Shown in pieces: positions 1 to 11,113 of a stretch of DNA of 64,000 nt. Where the stretch lies: positions 993,501 through 1,057,500 of the forward strand of contig NW_024735516.1 of NCBI RefSeq assembly GCF_018991925.1, given 5' to 3'. Positions within the stretch are counted from its first letter, which is position 1; the number at the start of each line of letters is the position of its first letter. Source of the DNA: Homarus americanus. Taxonomy: Eukaryota > Arthropoda > Malacostraca > Decapoda > Nephropidae. The notes under the pieces were generated by a model, which was given only the letters and a program-made list of their open reading frames with translations, ran no database searches and was not told the DNA's origin. Both the position numbers and the translations under genes were made by a program.

Positions 1-647
1 GTTACTTGGGAATCTCTCTAAGAATCTGGAGACTAATTACTGTACACACACCACGTGTGTACAGTACTCTGGCAAATCTTATAGTAAATAGTGAAGAATT
101 CTTAGATTTAGTCTTTAAAATTCACACAAAGAAACATCTTAAGCCCTTGTAATTGATATCAGGTTCACAGACACCCACAGCCTCTCACCCGGGATTCTCA
201 CACATCCATTCGCAAAGTTTTTGATCTTAAACTTTGGGTAAAAGATTGAACTCAGTTACTGAAGAGAGTCGGAGCAATAGTGGCAGTCGTATTCTGTACT
301 GCATATGTGTGTTGCAGCCAAAATTAACCAGTGAGGCCGTGTCCGGACCTCTTCTATCATCTTGGAAATCTTGAGTCTTTATTTTCTCTTCATCTTGTAC
401 TCTGAGTATCACACTGGTTCTCAAAGACTTAGGTTGATAGATCTCTTGTTGGAGGATACCAAAACGCATCAGATTATGGTAGAATATTAGTGCAATTTCT
501 AAGTTATTGTACCTGTGCTGCAGTTATATAAGCCAGTTAGATATTTTTTTTCATTTCTAATTAGAGAAAAATATGTGTTTTACAAATCTCTGAGAAGCCT
601 GTCAAGTTGGGTAGTAGGTTGGAGGAGGGAGAATGACGGTTGTGGGT
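1..647. other. Unique AT-leaning DNA, no gene seen
   Basis: No protein-like frame or recognisable repeat apart from a short perfect hairpin at 38-66 (12-bp arms TACTGTACACAC and GTGTGTACAGTA, 5-nt loop). Confidence 0.6.
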
Positions 648-1119
648 CCGGATTTTCAAAATAACGTATACAGCATATTTCACCTGAAGATTAACCACCC
701 TAACCTAACCTATATATCTTTTTACCCCACCCTACCTTAGCGTAACCTACCCTAACCATTTCTAACCTACCTTACCATAACGATGAGTAGGTGTTTCCGT
801 GATAGGCAGCTGTGACTTACCAAATGCAGTTAATAGTACCTTCTGAGACTAAGTTTATCACTAAATATTACAGTGTTATCAGCTCTTATATGTCATGTTA
901 TCAGAGTCCCTTACTGACTGTCGGACAATGAATCCTGTCAACAACAATGGCCAGGAGCGTTATTGTACTCGATAGCCCCAACACTTCTTGTTTGGTTGAC
1001 GCCTTTGTTGTTATTCGTCTCAGTGACTACAGAAGGCGTTGAAGAGAACTCTACTCGCCTGGTCAAAAACAGTCATACCCCTTTCCAGATCCTCAAGGGT
1101 TCTCACGCCATTTTTCATC

Positions 1120-1368
1120 CAAGGAGGGGTGAAGCGGCAGAGTGTATACAGCTTTCGTTTCCTGTCTTACGCGACTCTGGTTTGCGCCCTGGACGTCCTC
1201 CGTCCATCCAGCTGTGAATGGGTATCCAACTTTACAGATGGAGAAGTGAAAGCGGTCGATTGCCGGCCACACTGCCTCCTTTTTTGCCGATAAAAGGCTC
1301 AAGTCTACAGTGTGCTGTATCCTCACAGCCCCTAATGGGTCGTCGGTTCTTGGAACCCACTTCCACTG
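1120..1368 (+). mobile_element. tRNA-derived SINE, copy 1
   Basis: Shares with three other loci (14.4, 16.2 and 51.9 kb) the ordered blocks AGTGTATACAGC (A-box region), a B-box-like GGTTTGCGCCC, CCAGCTGTGAATGGGTATCC, TTTACAGATGGAGAAGTGAA, then CTACAGTGTGCTGTATCC and GGAACCCAC at the 3' end. Internal pol III promoter boxes and a shared body are typical of tRNA-derived SINEs. Open frames over it (963-1217, 1039-1293) are shadows. It lies inside the foldback element, so it probably inserted later. Confidence 0.75.
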
Positions 1369-1675
1369 TCCCTCTACCTGGGGGTGAGTGGACCCAGGTG
1401 TGTACCGCCGGGCTGACCTTAGTCTGGCTTCTCAAGGGTTCTCAAAAGACCCTACTGGAAATAAGCATCTGATGGCTTTATAGGCTATCCTTGATCGAAT
1501 TGCCTTACCGTTTACTGCACTATTTTAGTGTCCCTGCACTGCCAGTACGCTGGAAACTATACCAAGGTTTACCTCCACGGTCTATGCATACCGTATGTCA
1601 GCGTTGTCTGTACTCGTGCTGGGCTGTATACCTGCAGTGTCAATATACATACCAAACCAATTCTATCCTGACCTG
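1369..1675. other. Interior of foldback copy 1, nothing recognised
   Basis: Mixed-composition DNA between the SINE and the right arm. No protein-like frame or tandem structure is visible. Confidence 0.5.
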
Positions 1676-1809
1676 GCCAAATCTAACACAACCTAACCTA
1701 ATATATCTCCCCAGGTAGTGTTAAGGTGGTTAATCATCAGGTGAAATATTTTTTAGCTGATCCGTAATATCTTTTTGAAAATCCGAAATTTAATTATCGC
1801 GCTCTTCAT

Positions 1810-2050
1810 TCTCTAACGATTTTAACGCTGAAGCTACATTTCATCACGATTCCAACAGACTTAAATTTAATGTGATTCTAACAGGCCTGCCTCATTTTAT
1901 CAGGGTACTAACATCCAGGCTTCATTTGATCACGATTCTAACAGGCTTCAGTTTAACGTGATTCCAACAGGCTTCAATTTAACATGATTCCAACAGGCCT
2001 GCCTCATTTTACCACGATGCTAACACTGAGGCTTCATTCTATCAAGACTC
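1810..2050. repeat. Degenerate ~25-38 bp tandem repeat
   Basis: Diverged copies of TTTAACGTGATTCCAACAGG followed by CTTCA or CCTGCCTCA recur about eight times. The spacing is irregular, suggesting an old array. Confidence 0.7.
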
Positions 2051-2149
2051 ATTGTACTGTGGTTGTTCTTGCTGCTTTCCACCACCACCTTTGAGGATGT
2101 CAAGTCAGCCTCAGGTGTGTGATAAAGATGAGTCGAGCTGACGTCTCCT

Positions 2150-2232
2150 CTGTATATATGTATGTATGCATGTATGTATGTATGTATGTATGTATGTATG
2201 TATGTATGTATGTATGCATGTATGTATGTAAC
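2150..2232. repeat. (TATG)n microsatellite
   Basis: Tetranucleotide TATG/GTAT run with two GCATG interruptions. Confidence 0.95.
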
Positions 2233-2339
2233 CCGGCCTTAATTACGAGCCTCCGTTGAAGAAAAATTATACGTGTCAGTCGCAGCAGACTCCCTCAATC
2301 CGGCTGACGACAAAAATGTACATGGAGTGGACATCAAAG

Positions 2340-2560
2340 GTGCAAGAATGTAAGAGACAGATGGGATAGGTGGATAGATAGAAGGAGAGGTAATATAAAT
2401 ATAGAAATGATAGATGAGATTGATAAAGAGAAAGGGGATGAAAGAGAGATAGAGATAGAGAAAATGCATGAGAAAGATAGGGAGACAGGGCATGAGAGAT
2501 GGAGAAAAGGCATGTGAGAGATCAAGAGAAATAGCTTGTGAGAGGTGGTGAGGAAAGTCT
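2340..2560. repeat. Purine-rich GAGATA low-complexity tract
   Basis: Repeated AGAGATAGAGA and GAGAGATGGAG words. The two minus-strand frames here (2239-2595, 2334-2525) are low-complexity and not gene-like. Confidence 0.8.
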
Positions 2561-2703
2561 GATTGTTGATGTTTGTGGGAATAGAAAGAAAACAAAAAAT
2601 GTTCTTTCTACCTCATCAGCCATTTATCGGTACTGCACTGGCCCGTCTTCACTTCCTCAACTGCTGTGTACATATGGGTAAACTGGAGGTGTCCTGGGTG
2701 GGA

Positions 2704-3588
2704 ACAATCTACCCATCGTCCTCAAAGGTTTAACCCATCATCCTCAAAAGGTTTAACCCATCATCCTCAAAGGTTTAACCCACCGTCCTCAAAAGGTTTA
2801 ACCCATCGTCCTAAAAAGGTTTAACCCATCGTCCTCAAAGGCTTAACCCATCGTCCTCAAAAGGTTTAACCCATCGTCCTCAAAAGGTTTAACCCATCGT
2901 CGACAAAAGGTTTAACCCATTGTCCTCAAAAGGTTTAACTTACCGTCCTCAAAGGTTTAACCCATCGTCCTCAAAGGTTTAACCCATCATCCTCAAAGGT
3001 TTAACCCATCGTCCTCAAAAGGTTTAACCCATCCTCCTCAAAAGGTTTAACCCATTGTCCTCAAAAGGTTTAACTTACCGTCCTCAAAGGTTTAACCCAT
3101 CGTCCTCAAAGGTTTAACTCATCGTCCTCAAAGGTTTAACTCACCGTCCTCAAAGGTTTAACCCATCGTCCTCAAAGGTTTAACTCCTCAAAGGTTTAGT
3201 CCTCATTTAACCCCTCATTTAACTCACCGTCCTCAAAGGTTTAACTTACACCGTCCTCAAAGTTTAACCCATCATCCTCAAAGGTTTAGCCTCGTCCTCA
3301 AAGGTTTAACTCACCGTCCTCAAAAGGTTTAACCCATCGTCCTCAAAGGTTTAACTCACCGTCCTCAAAAGGTTTAACCCATCGTCCTCAAAGGTTTAAC
3401 TCACCGTCCTCAAAAGGTTTAACCCATCGTCCTCAAAGGTTTAACTCACCGTCCTCAAAAGGTTTAACTCATCGTCCTCAAAGGTTTAACTCACCGTCCT
3501 CAAAAGGTTTAACCCATCGTCCTCAAAGGTTTAACTCACCGTCCTCAAAAGGTTTAACTCATCGTCCTCAAAGGTTTAACCCAACGAC
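2704..3588. repeat. 23-bp minisatellite, about 38 copies
   Basis: Unit GGTTTAACCCATCGTCCTCA plus AA(A), mostly 22-24 bp. The main variants are CCCATCG versus CTCACCG, and towards the 3' side these alternate as a ~46-bp dimer. A related shorter array lies at 44.95-45.1 kb and a weaker one near 48.6 kb. No open frame crosses it. Confidence 0.95.
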
Positions 3589-3590
3589 TT

Positions 3591-4100
3591 CATATATCGA
3601 ACTTGATCTTGTAGGTTCTATAAATATTCAACTCATTAAATTAATCTTCAGTTAATAAAAGTGACATAGTTATTGAGCAAAAATCTGCGATAGACATTCT
3701 TTACAGACTCTTTGAATCGGTAACTTCCATAGATTGTAAAAAAAAAGATATTTTATGTGATTTGGCTTCTGTGAATATCAATACTCTATGTTATTTTATA
3801 ATTTTCAGTGATTAATGTATTTGTATTCTATGTGATTTGGCTTCTCTTATGTTATTTATTAATTCTCATGTGATTAATGTATTTGTATTAATTAGGGGCA
3901 CCACTCGAAAGGTTCCCACATATAAATTTTGTTGTTGTTTACTTTGTTAGGGGATATCTATACTATTCTGACTTAATAAACAATATCAATTTATATTAAA
4001 AAAAAATATTCCGTCGAAGGTTATTTTGAGGCGTTTGTCATCGTCATCCTCTGAAGTTGTTGACGGGATGTAGTCTGTTTACGGACGTGTGTATAGATGG
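3591..4100. other. AT-rich DNA with a 2x direct repeat
   Basis: TATGTGATTTGGCTTCT and TGATTAATGTATTTGTATT occur twice in order (about 3755-3830 and 3830-3890), forming an imperfect tandem duplication of ~65-75 bp. Nothing gene-like was seen. Confidence 0.6.
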
Positions 4101-4107
4101 CCTATAT

Positions 4108-4440
4108 ACATACCCTCCCCCTCCCCCTCTCTCTCCCTCCCTTACTGAAACTGATGGGGTATAAAGAAAATGGAGTGTCAGTGTGCCCAGAGCTCTCCCA
4201 CTAACTGATATACATAGTGGGTTGAAGGCATGCGAGGGGTGGGGGAGAAAGAGGAGAGTGGGGGGTTGGGGATGGGTGAGAAGGGTGGGGGAGAAAGGGA
4301 GTGGGAGGTTGGGGATGGGTGAGAGGGATGTGGGAAATAGGAAGGAGGGAGGAAAGGGGTGAGAGAAAAAAGTTGAGGGTGAGGGGAGAAAGAGGTAGAG
4401 GGTGGAAAGTGAGGAGGTGAAGTGAGATGAAAGATAACCC
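4108..4440. repeat. Polypyrimidine/polypurine tracts with ~30-bp G/A minisatellite
   Basis: CT-rich at 4108-4140, then GGGGGAGAAAGGGAGTGGGAG and GGTTGGGGATGGGTGAGA words repeat to 4440. The minus-strand 134-aa and 95-aa frames here are proline/serine low complexity and are rejected as genes. Confidence 0.8.
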
Positions 4441-4965
4441 TATACCAGAACCACAGCTGAAATACACAGACCTGGGAATAGCACCCATCAGTAGGACCCG
4501 TCAACCAGCAGATTATAGCAAAAAAAAAAAAACGGAAAACAAAACGATCCGAGCAAGAACACTGACAAAGACTTCCCCCCATCAGATAATAAACAAGTAT
4601 AGATGGTTCTCAAAAAGTTAGCAAAAATCTAAATGTGTCTATCATCTCCCCCTGATTCTTTACTAAGGCTAGGCAATATAGACAGCCTCCCTAGACCAGA
4701 ATACGCTAGTACAAGATCGGTGGAAGATGAAATATGGCCTTTAAAACACTCGTAAATGGGATGGGGTCTTGGTTGTCTATAGTGCCAATACCGCCAACTA
4801 GACAAACAGCTCCAAAAATTACACCCCACCTTAACAGCCCAATCACCATACTCTAAGGTTGTAGTTAGTGTGTAGCAAGATGGTCAGGCCGTCAACTAGT
4901 GCCCATACCTCACCCTAATCTTCATCAATTTCCGACCTATTAACTCCCTTCCTCCTTCCTCTAGC
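4441..4965. other. Unique DNA, no gene seen
   Basis: Average composition with short unrelated frames. No known family was recognised. Confidence 0.5.
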
Positions 4966-5267
4966 TTCCCCCCCCTCCTCTCTCTCTCTCTCTCTACAGA
5001 AAAGGTGAGAGGATAGTTGAAGGGGGAAAGAGAGGAGAGGGGCTGGATGAGAGAGAGGGGAGGGAGCAGAGGAAGGGGAACGGAGGGATAAGAAACGGGG
5101 AGAGGGGGTGAATGAGAAAGGAGGTAGGGAGGTCTGAAGGATGAGAGAGAGGAGGAGAAGGGGGAGAAATCTGGAAGAAAATAAGTTTGAGTCTTGAGGT
5201 TCACTTTAATTTACTGGGAGGGAATAAATTTTTGAGTGTCCTTGTAAATCTTGGCAGAAGGTAAAGG

Positions 5268-5358
<91 letters not shown>
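4966..5358. repeat. GA-rich tract and (GA)n(GT)n compound microsatellite
   Basis: CT then GA-rich sequence from 4970 to 5190, short unique DNA, then GAGA from 5268 running directly into TGTG up to 5358. Confidence 0.9.
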
Positions 5359-5363
<5 letters not shown>

Positions 5364-5854
5364 CTGTCAAGAAAGGGTAATGCATTAAGCTTCCAGTAAT
5401 GTAAGGGTCTCGCTCACTGGCCATATTTTGTCCCGATAGGCTCAAAGACTCGGGCCCTAAGGGTGGTGTGTGATTAAATCCGTCAGTATCATGGCCCACA
5501 AACTCGCAGGTGCCACGATAGACTGGAGGGCGTCCAGTACCTATCTCAGCACCTCAGCCCCGTGATAGAGAAAGGGACCACCTGTTGCACACTGAGGTCG
5601 GGCTTCTCTCTACAGGAGCTCGAGTAATTTTTTGACGAACGATTTACCAGCTTTAAAGATCTTACTACGTGACGCCCGTAGTTCAGAAAATAATGATTTA
5701 AATAAAGATTGATAGCAGGTGGTAGCAAAAAATACTGTTTTCATATGTGAGTTAGAGAAACTTATAGCTAAGTTTCTATTGATAACCTTTAATCATTTTA
5801 ATCACTTATCTGATGCTGTGTGTATCCTGAATATATCTAGTCAACAGAGCTATC

Positions 5855-5858
<4 letters not shown>
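5359..5858. other. Unique DNA, no gene seen
   Basis: Nothing recognisable on either strand. Confidence 0.5.

Positions 5859-5911
<53 letters not shown>
5859..5911. repeat. (CA)n microsatellite
   Basis: Uninterrupted CA dinucleotides followed by ATACACAC. Confidence 0.97.
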
Positions 5912-5916
<5 letters not shown>

Positions 5917-7230
5917 ACAAACCTCCCGTAACGTAAATAATAAATTATGTCATTCTACTCTGTGAGCCAAGGTCACAGGTGTGCTCCCTGCCTAGCAGGT
6001 GTGTGTGAGCCAGGAATGTTGGCAGTACCGACGATATTGTCACCGCTGACTACTAGTGTGCTCATGTTTGTAAACAAATGACGTCATCACTTCTCATTGA
6101 TCGGATGAGTTCCAAGCATTTCTGGCATGCCTGAACTGTCGCGAGTGTTTCTCCCGCCAATTTTAGCTCACTACTACATCTCATGTATGTGTGTGGAGCG
6201 TCTCGCTTACACTCCTCTTTATTGGACTGTTACGTCGTGTTGTGGTGTGTTTAAGAGACTGCCGCAGAATTCACAAGCGCTTCTTGGAATGTTTTGACGG
6301 TAAATGATATGACATGGTACGCTTCGCTTTAAAGAATTCTTCTATTTGTTGACTATTCTCTCATTTTGCGCACACTCGCTCTTTCTCTGTGTATAGTTTA
6401 TAAAGGTAATGTATAAAATGTAACACACACACTGGTCAGGTGCAGGGTGACCGGGTAGGTGTTAAACTCCATTATTGTTCTGAGGCAGCAGCTATAGTCG
6501 CCATACAGTACGGTAGTATACAGTACAAGCTCCGTCTGCATAATCGAGCGTGTGGTTGACCTCCATATATATTTACTCACGGTACGATTTTAACAACAAC
6601 TTTGATGCGTATATGACATATTTTTTTATATATTTCTCTAAGTGAATAATAGTTGTAGATGTGAGTGTTAAGGTCCCATAGATTCATACAATTGTCTTAT
6701 GTTAATAAGGCTTCAGGAATAGACACTAGTGTAGCTCCCATCCAATGATTAATTAGTTACCCAGGGATATGATGGGTGGAGCTCAGATATCCCCTGGGCT
6801 TATCTACGAGCATTATAGTGATTTACCTCATCCCACGGCAGGATATTAGTCTACTGAAGGTTGTTCAATCCTCGGCAGCAGTATTCCCAATTGTATAATC
6901 ATCATAAAATGTATAACCCGTTTTGACAGCTGACAGAGACAAATTTTGAGGCTTTCGCTGAGGCCTCTTACAAACAGTTAGTAATGGTAATTTTGGTTAT
7001 CCCTCTATAAGTAGCAGGAGAGACTAAACCAATTCTCTCTATTCATCTCTATCGTCAAGTCTTCAAAAGGAGTGTCGCCGTCAACAACACTTTCTAAAGT
7101 AGTATTACAGTAACTTGTAACAGACACACACATTCACACTAGTTATTATAGAACGGAGAAACCATAAAGATAAATACAAAGACAAACACTGTATCCTCAA
7201 CACCTCACCTGCAGGATGACTTACAACAAT
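5912..7230. other. Longest low-repeat stretch of the left half, no gene seen
   Basis: About 1.3 kb without tandem structure. It contains one TGACGTCA palindrome (6079-6086, the CRE consensus), which is expected occasionally by chance. No exon with flanking splice sites or known domain could be supported. Confidence 0.5.
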
Positions 7231-7236
7231 AATCAC

Positions 7237-7241
7237 TGGGT

Positions 7242-7317
<76 letters not shown>

Positions 7318-7487
7318 TAATATTATTATTATTACTATTGTGTGTGTATTATTATTATGATTGTATTATGTTATTACTATTTATTATTATTAGTATTATT
7401 ATTATTATGATTATTATTATGTTATTACTATTATTATTATTATTATTATGTTATTACTATTATACATTATTATTATTTATTATTATG

Positions 7488-7519
<32 letters not shown>

Positions 7520-7593
7520 GTTATTACTATTATTATGTTATTATTATTATTATTATTATTATTATGATTATTATTATTACTAATATTATTATT

Positions 7594-7657
<64 letters not shown>

Positions 7658-7658
7658 C
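7237..7658. repeat. (ATT)n/(ATC)n compound trinucleotide tract
   Basis: ATT units with TTATGATTA and GTTATTACT interruptions to about 7590, then ATC units to 7658. The apparent poly-Ile/Leu/Tyr frames are artefacts. Confidence 0.95.
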
Positions 7659-7860
7659 CTGTCTAGAGCATCATATGGACTGTTCTCAAAGGTTCTTACG
7701 ATGGATATTCCTCGTAAGTGGAGACGAAGAATACTGTACCTTTAACTGGCTGTCTTCATCTATACTACACAAACAAGGTCCAAATAGACACCGGCATTAT
7801 ACTGTGACTTTACCTTAATGAGCTACGTTCACTTATCACCGGAAACGATACAAAATGAAC
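7659..7860. other. Unique DNA, no gene seen
   Basis: Short spacer with no recognised element. Confidence 0.5.
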
Positions 7861-7861
7861 C

Positions 7862-8305
7862 CCCTGACGATTAACCACCCAGCTTATTTCACCTGACGAT
7901 TAACCACCCTAACGCTAACTTAACCGAACTTAATCTAATCTGACCTGACATTGACCTAATTTAATCTAACCTTACCCAACCTAATCTAATTTATCCTAGC
8001 CTAACACAACCAAACCTAACCTAACTTTACCTAATCTAATCTAACCTAGCCTATCATAGCCTAACCTAGTCTAACATAACCTAATTTAATATAACCCAGC
8101 CTAACCAAACCTAAACTAAACTAATCTAACCTAATCTGGTCTAACCTAACGTAACGTAACCTAACCTAACCTAACCTAACCTATCCTAACCTAACCTAAC
8201 CTAACCTAACCTAACCTAACCTAACCTAACCCAGGTATAGCATAAAGATATTGAATCAAGAGGTGAAATAAACTCGTGGGGAGGGTGGCTAATTAAACCC
8301 ATTCT
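7862..8305. mobile_element. Foldback element with CCTAA core, copy 2
   Basis: The left arm carries the module twice: CTGACGATTAACCACCCAGC, then TTATTTCACCTGACGATTAA CCACCCTAACGC. The core (about 7915-8230) is CCTAA-rich and includes a near-perfect (CCTAA)n run at about 8155-8230. The right arm is decayed: CCAGGTATAGC, GAGGTGAAATAAACTCGTGG GG, GGTGGCTAATTAAACCC. This copy shows the doubled module in each arm best on the left side. Confidence 0.7.
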
Positions 8306-8379
8306 ATTCGGTAGAGAGATTTATGAGGAAATTACGAGACTATTTTTAGGTGTTGTGTTGTAAGTGTGTTCTTCTGTTA

Positions 8380-8600
8380 TTTGTTACGTGGGATTATTTT
8401 GTTTTTTCTTTCTCTGTCTCTCCCTTTCGTTTGCATATTCTTTCTCGTCTGGTGTTTTTTTTTCGTGTTTTTTATTTCTTTGTGTCTGTTTCTCTTTTTT
8501 CGATTTTCTTTCAAAAATTTCTTTCTCTCATCCTCTCTATTTTCTTTCTCTTCCTCTCTCTCTTTCGCTCTCTTTCTCTCCTTCTCTCTTTTTACGTGTG
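8380..8600. repeat. Pyrimidine-rich low-complexity tract
   Basis: TTTCTCTC-type sequence. Three plus-strand Phe/Ser/Leu frames and one minus-strand Lys/Glu/Arg frame overlap here, which is the signature of low complexity rather than coding. Confidence 0.85.
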
Positions 8601-8640
8601 TTATTTGTGGCAGTACTGTTAACAATTTGCGTATGATACA

Positions 8641-8985
8641 TATATATATATTAAACTAAAATATTAGAAGTATTTTTTTGAAGTTTTACAAATCTGACCA
8701 ATTTATGATATCATTTAATTAATCCACATATACATAGGTTAAATATATAATAAAGTAATAATAGTTAAAAATGTCCAATAAATGAATAAAGAGACAGGTA
8801 GATGTTTAGCGTCCAGGTGTGACCTTTCATCCGCTGCGCACAACACTCCACGCGGCTCGCCCTAAAAACCTGACTTAATTAAAACATGTTTGGCTTCACA
8901 ACTTGCTATGTACACAGGTCAGCGTCCCCCACCCCCCCTACCTCGCGTGTTGACACTCTAGGGGCACCCACCCACCCACCCACAC
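8641..8985. other. AT-rich spacer ending in (CCCA)n
   Basis: Short TA run at 8641-8652, AT-rich unique DNA, then CCCACCCACCCACCC at about 8965-8985. No gene was seen. Confidence 0.55.
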
Positions 8986-9176
8986 ACCGTCTTGATGGAT
9001 CTCGCTGGTAAACATGTTTTCTCATTATTTGTCGGGGGGAAAAAAGCTATACAATGTACTAGTGTTTGTATCTCTCTACCAGTCAATCCACTGCTCTCCT
9101 CAGTACCAAGCTCCTCTCAACTCCACCAAACATTACACAGTCTTTACCACCAAACCCAAGTGTGTTTTAGTATACG

Positions 9177-9177
<1 letters not shown>

Positions 9178-9254
<77 letters not shown>

Positions 9255-9320
9255 TGTGGTGAGATTGCTTATGTGTGTGTCTGCTTATGTTTGTGTGTGT
9301 GTATGTGTGTTTTAGTGTAC

Positions 9321-9381
<61 letters not shown>

Positions 9382-9405
9382 AGTGTACGTGTTTGTATGT
9401 GTGTA
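9178..9405. repeat. Interrupted (GT)n microsatellite
   Basis: Three long GT blocks separated by TTTGTGTG and GTTTTAGTGTACGTG. The word GTTTTAGTGTACGTG recurs, suggesting duplication of a larger unit. Confidence 0.95.
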
Positions 9406-9504
9406 TCTCTCTCTCGCGTCTATGTGTTATCCTTCTGTCATTTTTCCTCTTTTTTTTTTTAAGGAGAGGCACTGTCTATTCCCGTCTCCGTTTTCTGTTG
9501 ACTT

Positions 9505-10110
9505 TCCATCCTCTGCTGCCCGCTTCTCTTCTCATCCTCTGCTGCCCGCTTCTCTTCTCATCCTCTGCTGCCCGCTTCTTCTCATCTGCTGCTGCCCGCT
9601 TCTCTTCTCATCCTCTGCTGCCCTTCTCTTCTCATCCTCTGCTGCCGCTTCTCTTCATCCTCTGCTGCCCGCTTCTTCATCCTCTGCTGCCCGCTTCTCT
9701 TCTCATCTGCTGCTGCCCCTTCTTTCATCCTCTGCTGCCCGCTTCTCTTCTCATCCTCTGCTGCCCGCTTTCCCATCTTCTGCTGCCCGCTTTCTTCTCA
9801 TCCTCTGCTGCCCGCTTTCTTCTCATCTGCTGCCTCTTCTTCTCTGTTTCTCTTCATCCTCTGCTGCCCGCTTCTTCTCATCCTCTGCTGCCCGCTTCTT
9901 TCTCATCTGCTGCCTTCTTCTCTTTCTCTGTTTCTCTCTTCATCCTCTGCTGCCCGCTTCTCTTCTCATCCTCTGCTGTTTCTCTTCATCCTCTGCTGTC
10001 CCTTCTCTTATCATCTGCTCTCCTCTTCTGTTTCTCTTCATCCGCTGTCCTCTTATCATCCTGCCCGCTTCTCTTCTTATCCTCTCCTGTCCCGCTTCTC
10101 ACACTTCTTC
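9505..10110. repeat. 26-bp minisatellite (CTCTGCTGCCCGCTTCTCTT CTCATC)
   Basis: Unit spacing of 26 bp is exact in the first copies, for example the CTCTGCTGCC starts at 9511 and 9537. Later copies are shortened to ~20-24 bp. The pyrimidine-rich strand lacks stops, so it produces spurious 297-aa and 256-aa frames. About 23 copies. Confidence 0.95.
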
Positions 10111-10214
10111 CCATTCCTCATGTTTTTCTTCAGCTTTCTACCCACGTCTTATTTACTCTATGAAATAAACTTTCTTTGGCCCACACTTCACCGGTCTTCA
10201 GGATTCGTGGCGTA

Positions 10215-10745
10215 TATTTTTATAGCTTCATCTAACCTTTTGATAACTATTATAACAACCTTAACTTAACCTAAACTAACTAACCTAACCTTTTGATAAC
10301 TATTATAACAACCTTAACCCAACCTAACCTAACTAACCTAACCTTTTGATAACTATTATAACAACCTTAACTTAACCTAACCTAACTTACCTAACCTTTT
10401 GATAACTATTATAACAACCTTAACTTAACCTAACCTAACTTACCTAATCTAACCTAACCTTTTCATAACTATTATAGCAACCTTAACTTAACCTAACCTA
10501 ACCTAATTTAACTTAGACTAACCTGTGGGTAATTTTTACGTTAACCATAACCTAACCTAATCTAACCTAAACTAACCTATTGATAATTTTTTCGATAACT
10601 ATAACCTAATCAACCAACCTAACCTAACCTTCGGAAAATTTTAAACTGTAACTTAACCTAACCTAACCTAACCTAACCTAACCTAACCTAACCTAACCTA
10701 ACCTTACCTGATCTTATCTAACATAACCTTTCCATAACTTACGAC
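10215..10745. repeat. CCTAA-rich array with ~53-bp higher-order unit
   Basis: The unit CCTTTTGATAACTATTATAA CAACCTTAACTTAACC plus CTAACCTAACT repeats at spacings of 53, 54, 52 and then ~63 bp, followed by plain CCTAA repeats (about 10650-10705). No foldback arms flank it clearly. It may be the expanded core of one. Confidence 0.85.
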
Positions 10746-10814
10746 AACCATAACAGTAGTTATAACTCCTCGTATGTTGTATACAGTATAGTACCTGCAA
10801 CATACCTATAAGCG

Positions 10815-11040
10815 CCACACAGGGATATGACACTACCACACTGTTCGCCACACAAGGATCTGACATTACCACACCTCGCCACACAAGGATCTGACATTAC
10901 CACACACTTCCCCACACCACGAACTGACACTACCACACTATTTGCCACACTGGATCTGACACTACCACTGTCATACTCCACCACACAGGGATCTGACATT
11001 ACCACATTTAGCCACACAAGGATCTGACATTACCACAATT
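10815..11040. repeat. ~31-34 bp minisatellite
   Basis: Seven copies of GCCACACAAGGATCTGACAT TACCACA with variants. Confidence 0.9.
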
Positions 11041-11113
11041 AAGCCTCACGTCACCTTGTCTCATGTGTATCGTCTTCGTACTGTCCACAATTACCATATA
11101 TAATCCCTTAACA

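Larger units (their letters stand above)
648..1785. mobile_element. Foldback element with CCTAA core, copy 1 (interrupted)
   Basis: The left end (648-711) reads CGGATTTTCAAAA, then ATTTCACCTGAAGATTAACC ACCC, then CCTAA-rich sequence. The right end (1676-1785) is its inverse: CCTAA-type sequence, CCCCAGGTAGTG, TTAAGGTGGTTAATCATCAG GTGAAATAT, and finally TTTTTGAAAATCCG. The arms therefore match over about 55-60 bp with small gaps. The interior between ~790 and ~1675 is foreign and includes a SINE. I read this as one foldback element split by a later insertion. Two independent half-copies is the alternative. No coding capacity or clear target duplication was seen. Confidence 0.65.

Noticed and set aside
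2704..3588. Possible CRISPR-like array
   Set aside because: Head-to-tail 23-bp units with no spacers.
6079..6086. CRE site (TGACGTCA) as promoter evidence
   Set aside because: An isolated 8-mer with others at 30122 and 52658. No adjacent gene or start region was seen.
8155..8230. True chromosome end
   Set aside because: The CCTAA run is short, flanked on both sides by ordinary sequence and lies within a foldback element.
9275..10168. 297-aa and 256-aa frames
   Set aside because: Created by a GT microsatellite joined to a 26-bp pyrimidine-rich repeat that lacks stop codons.
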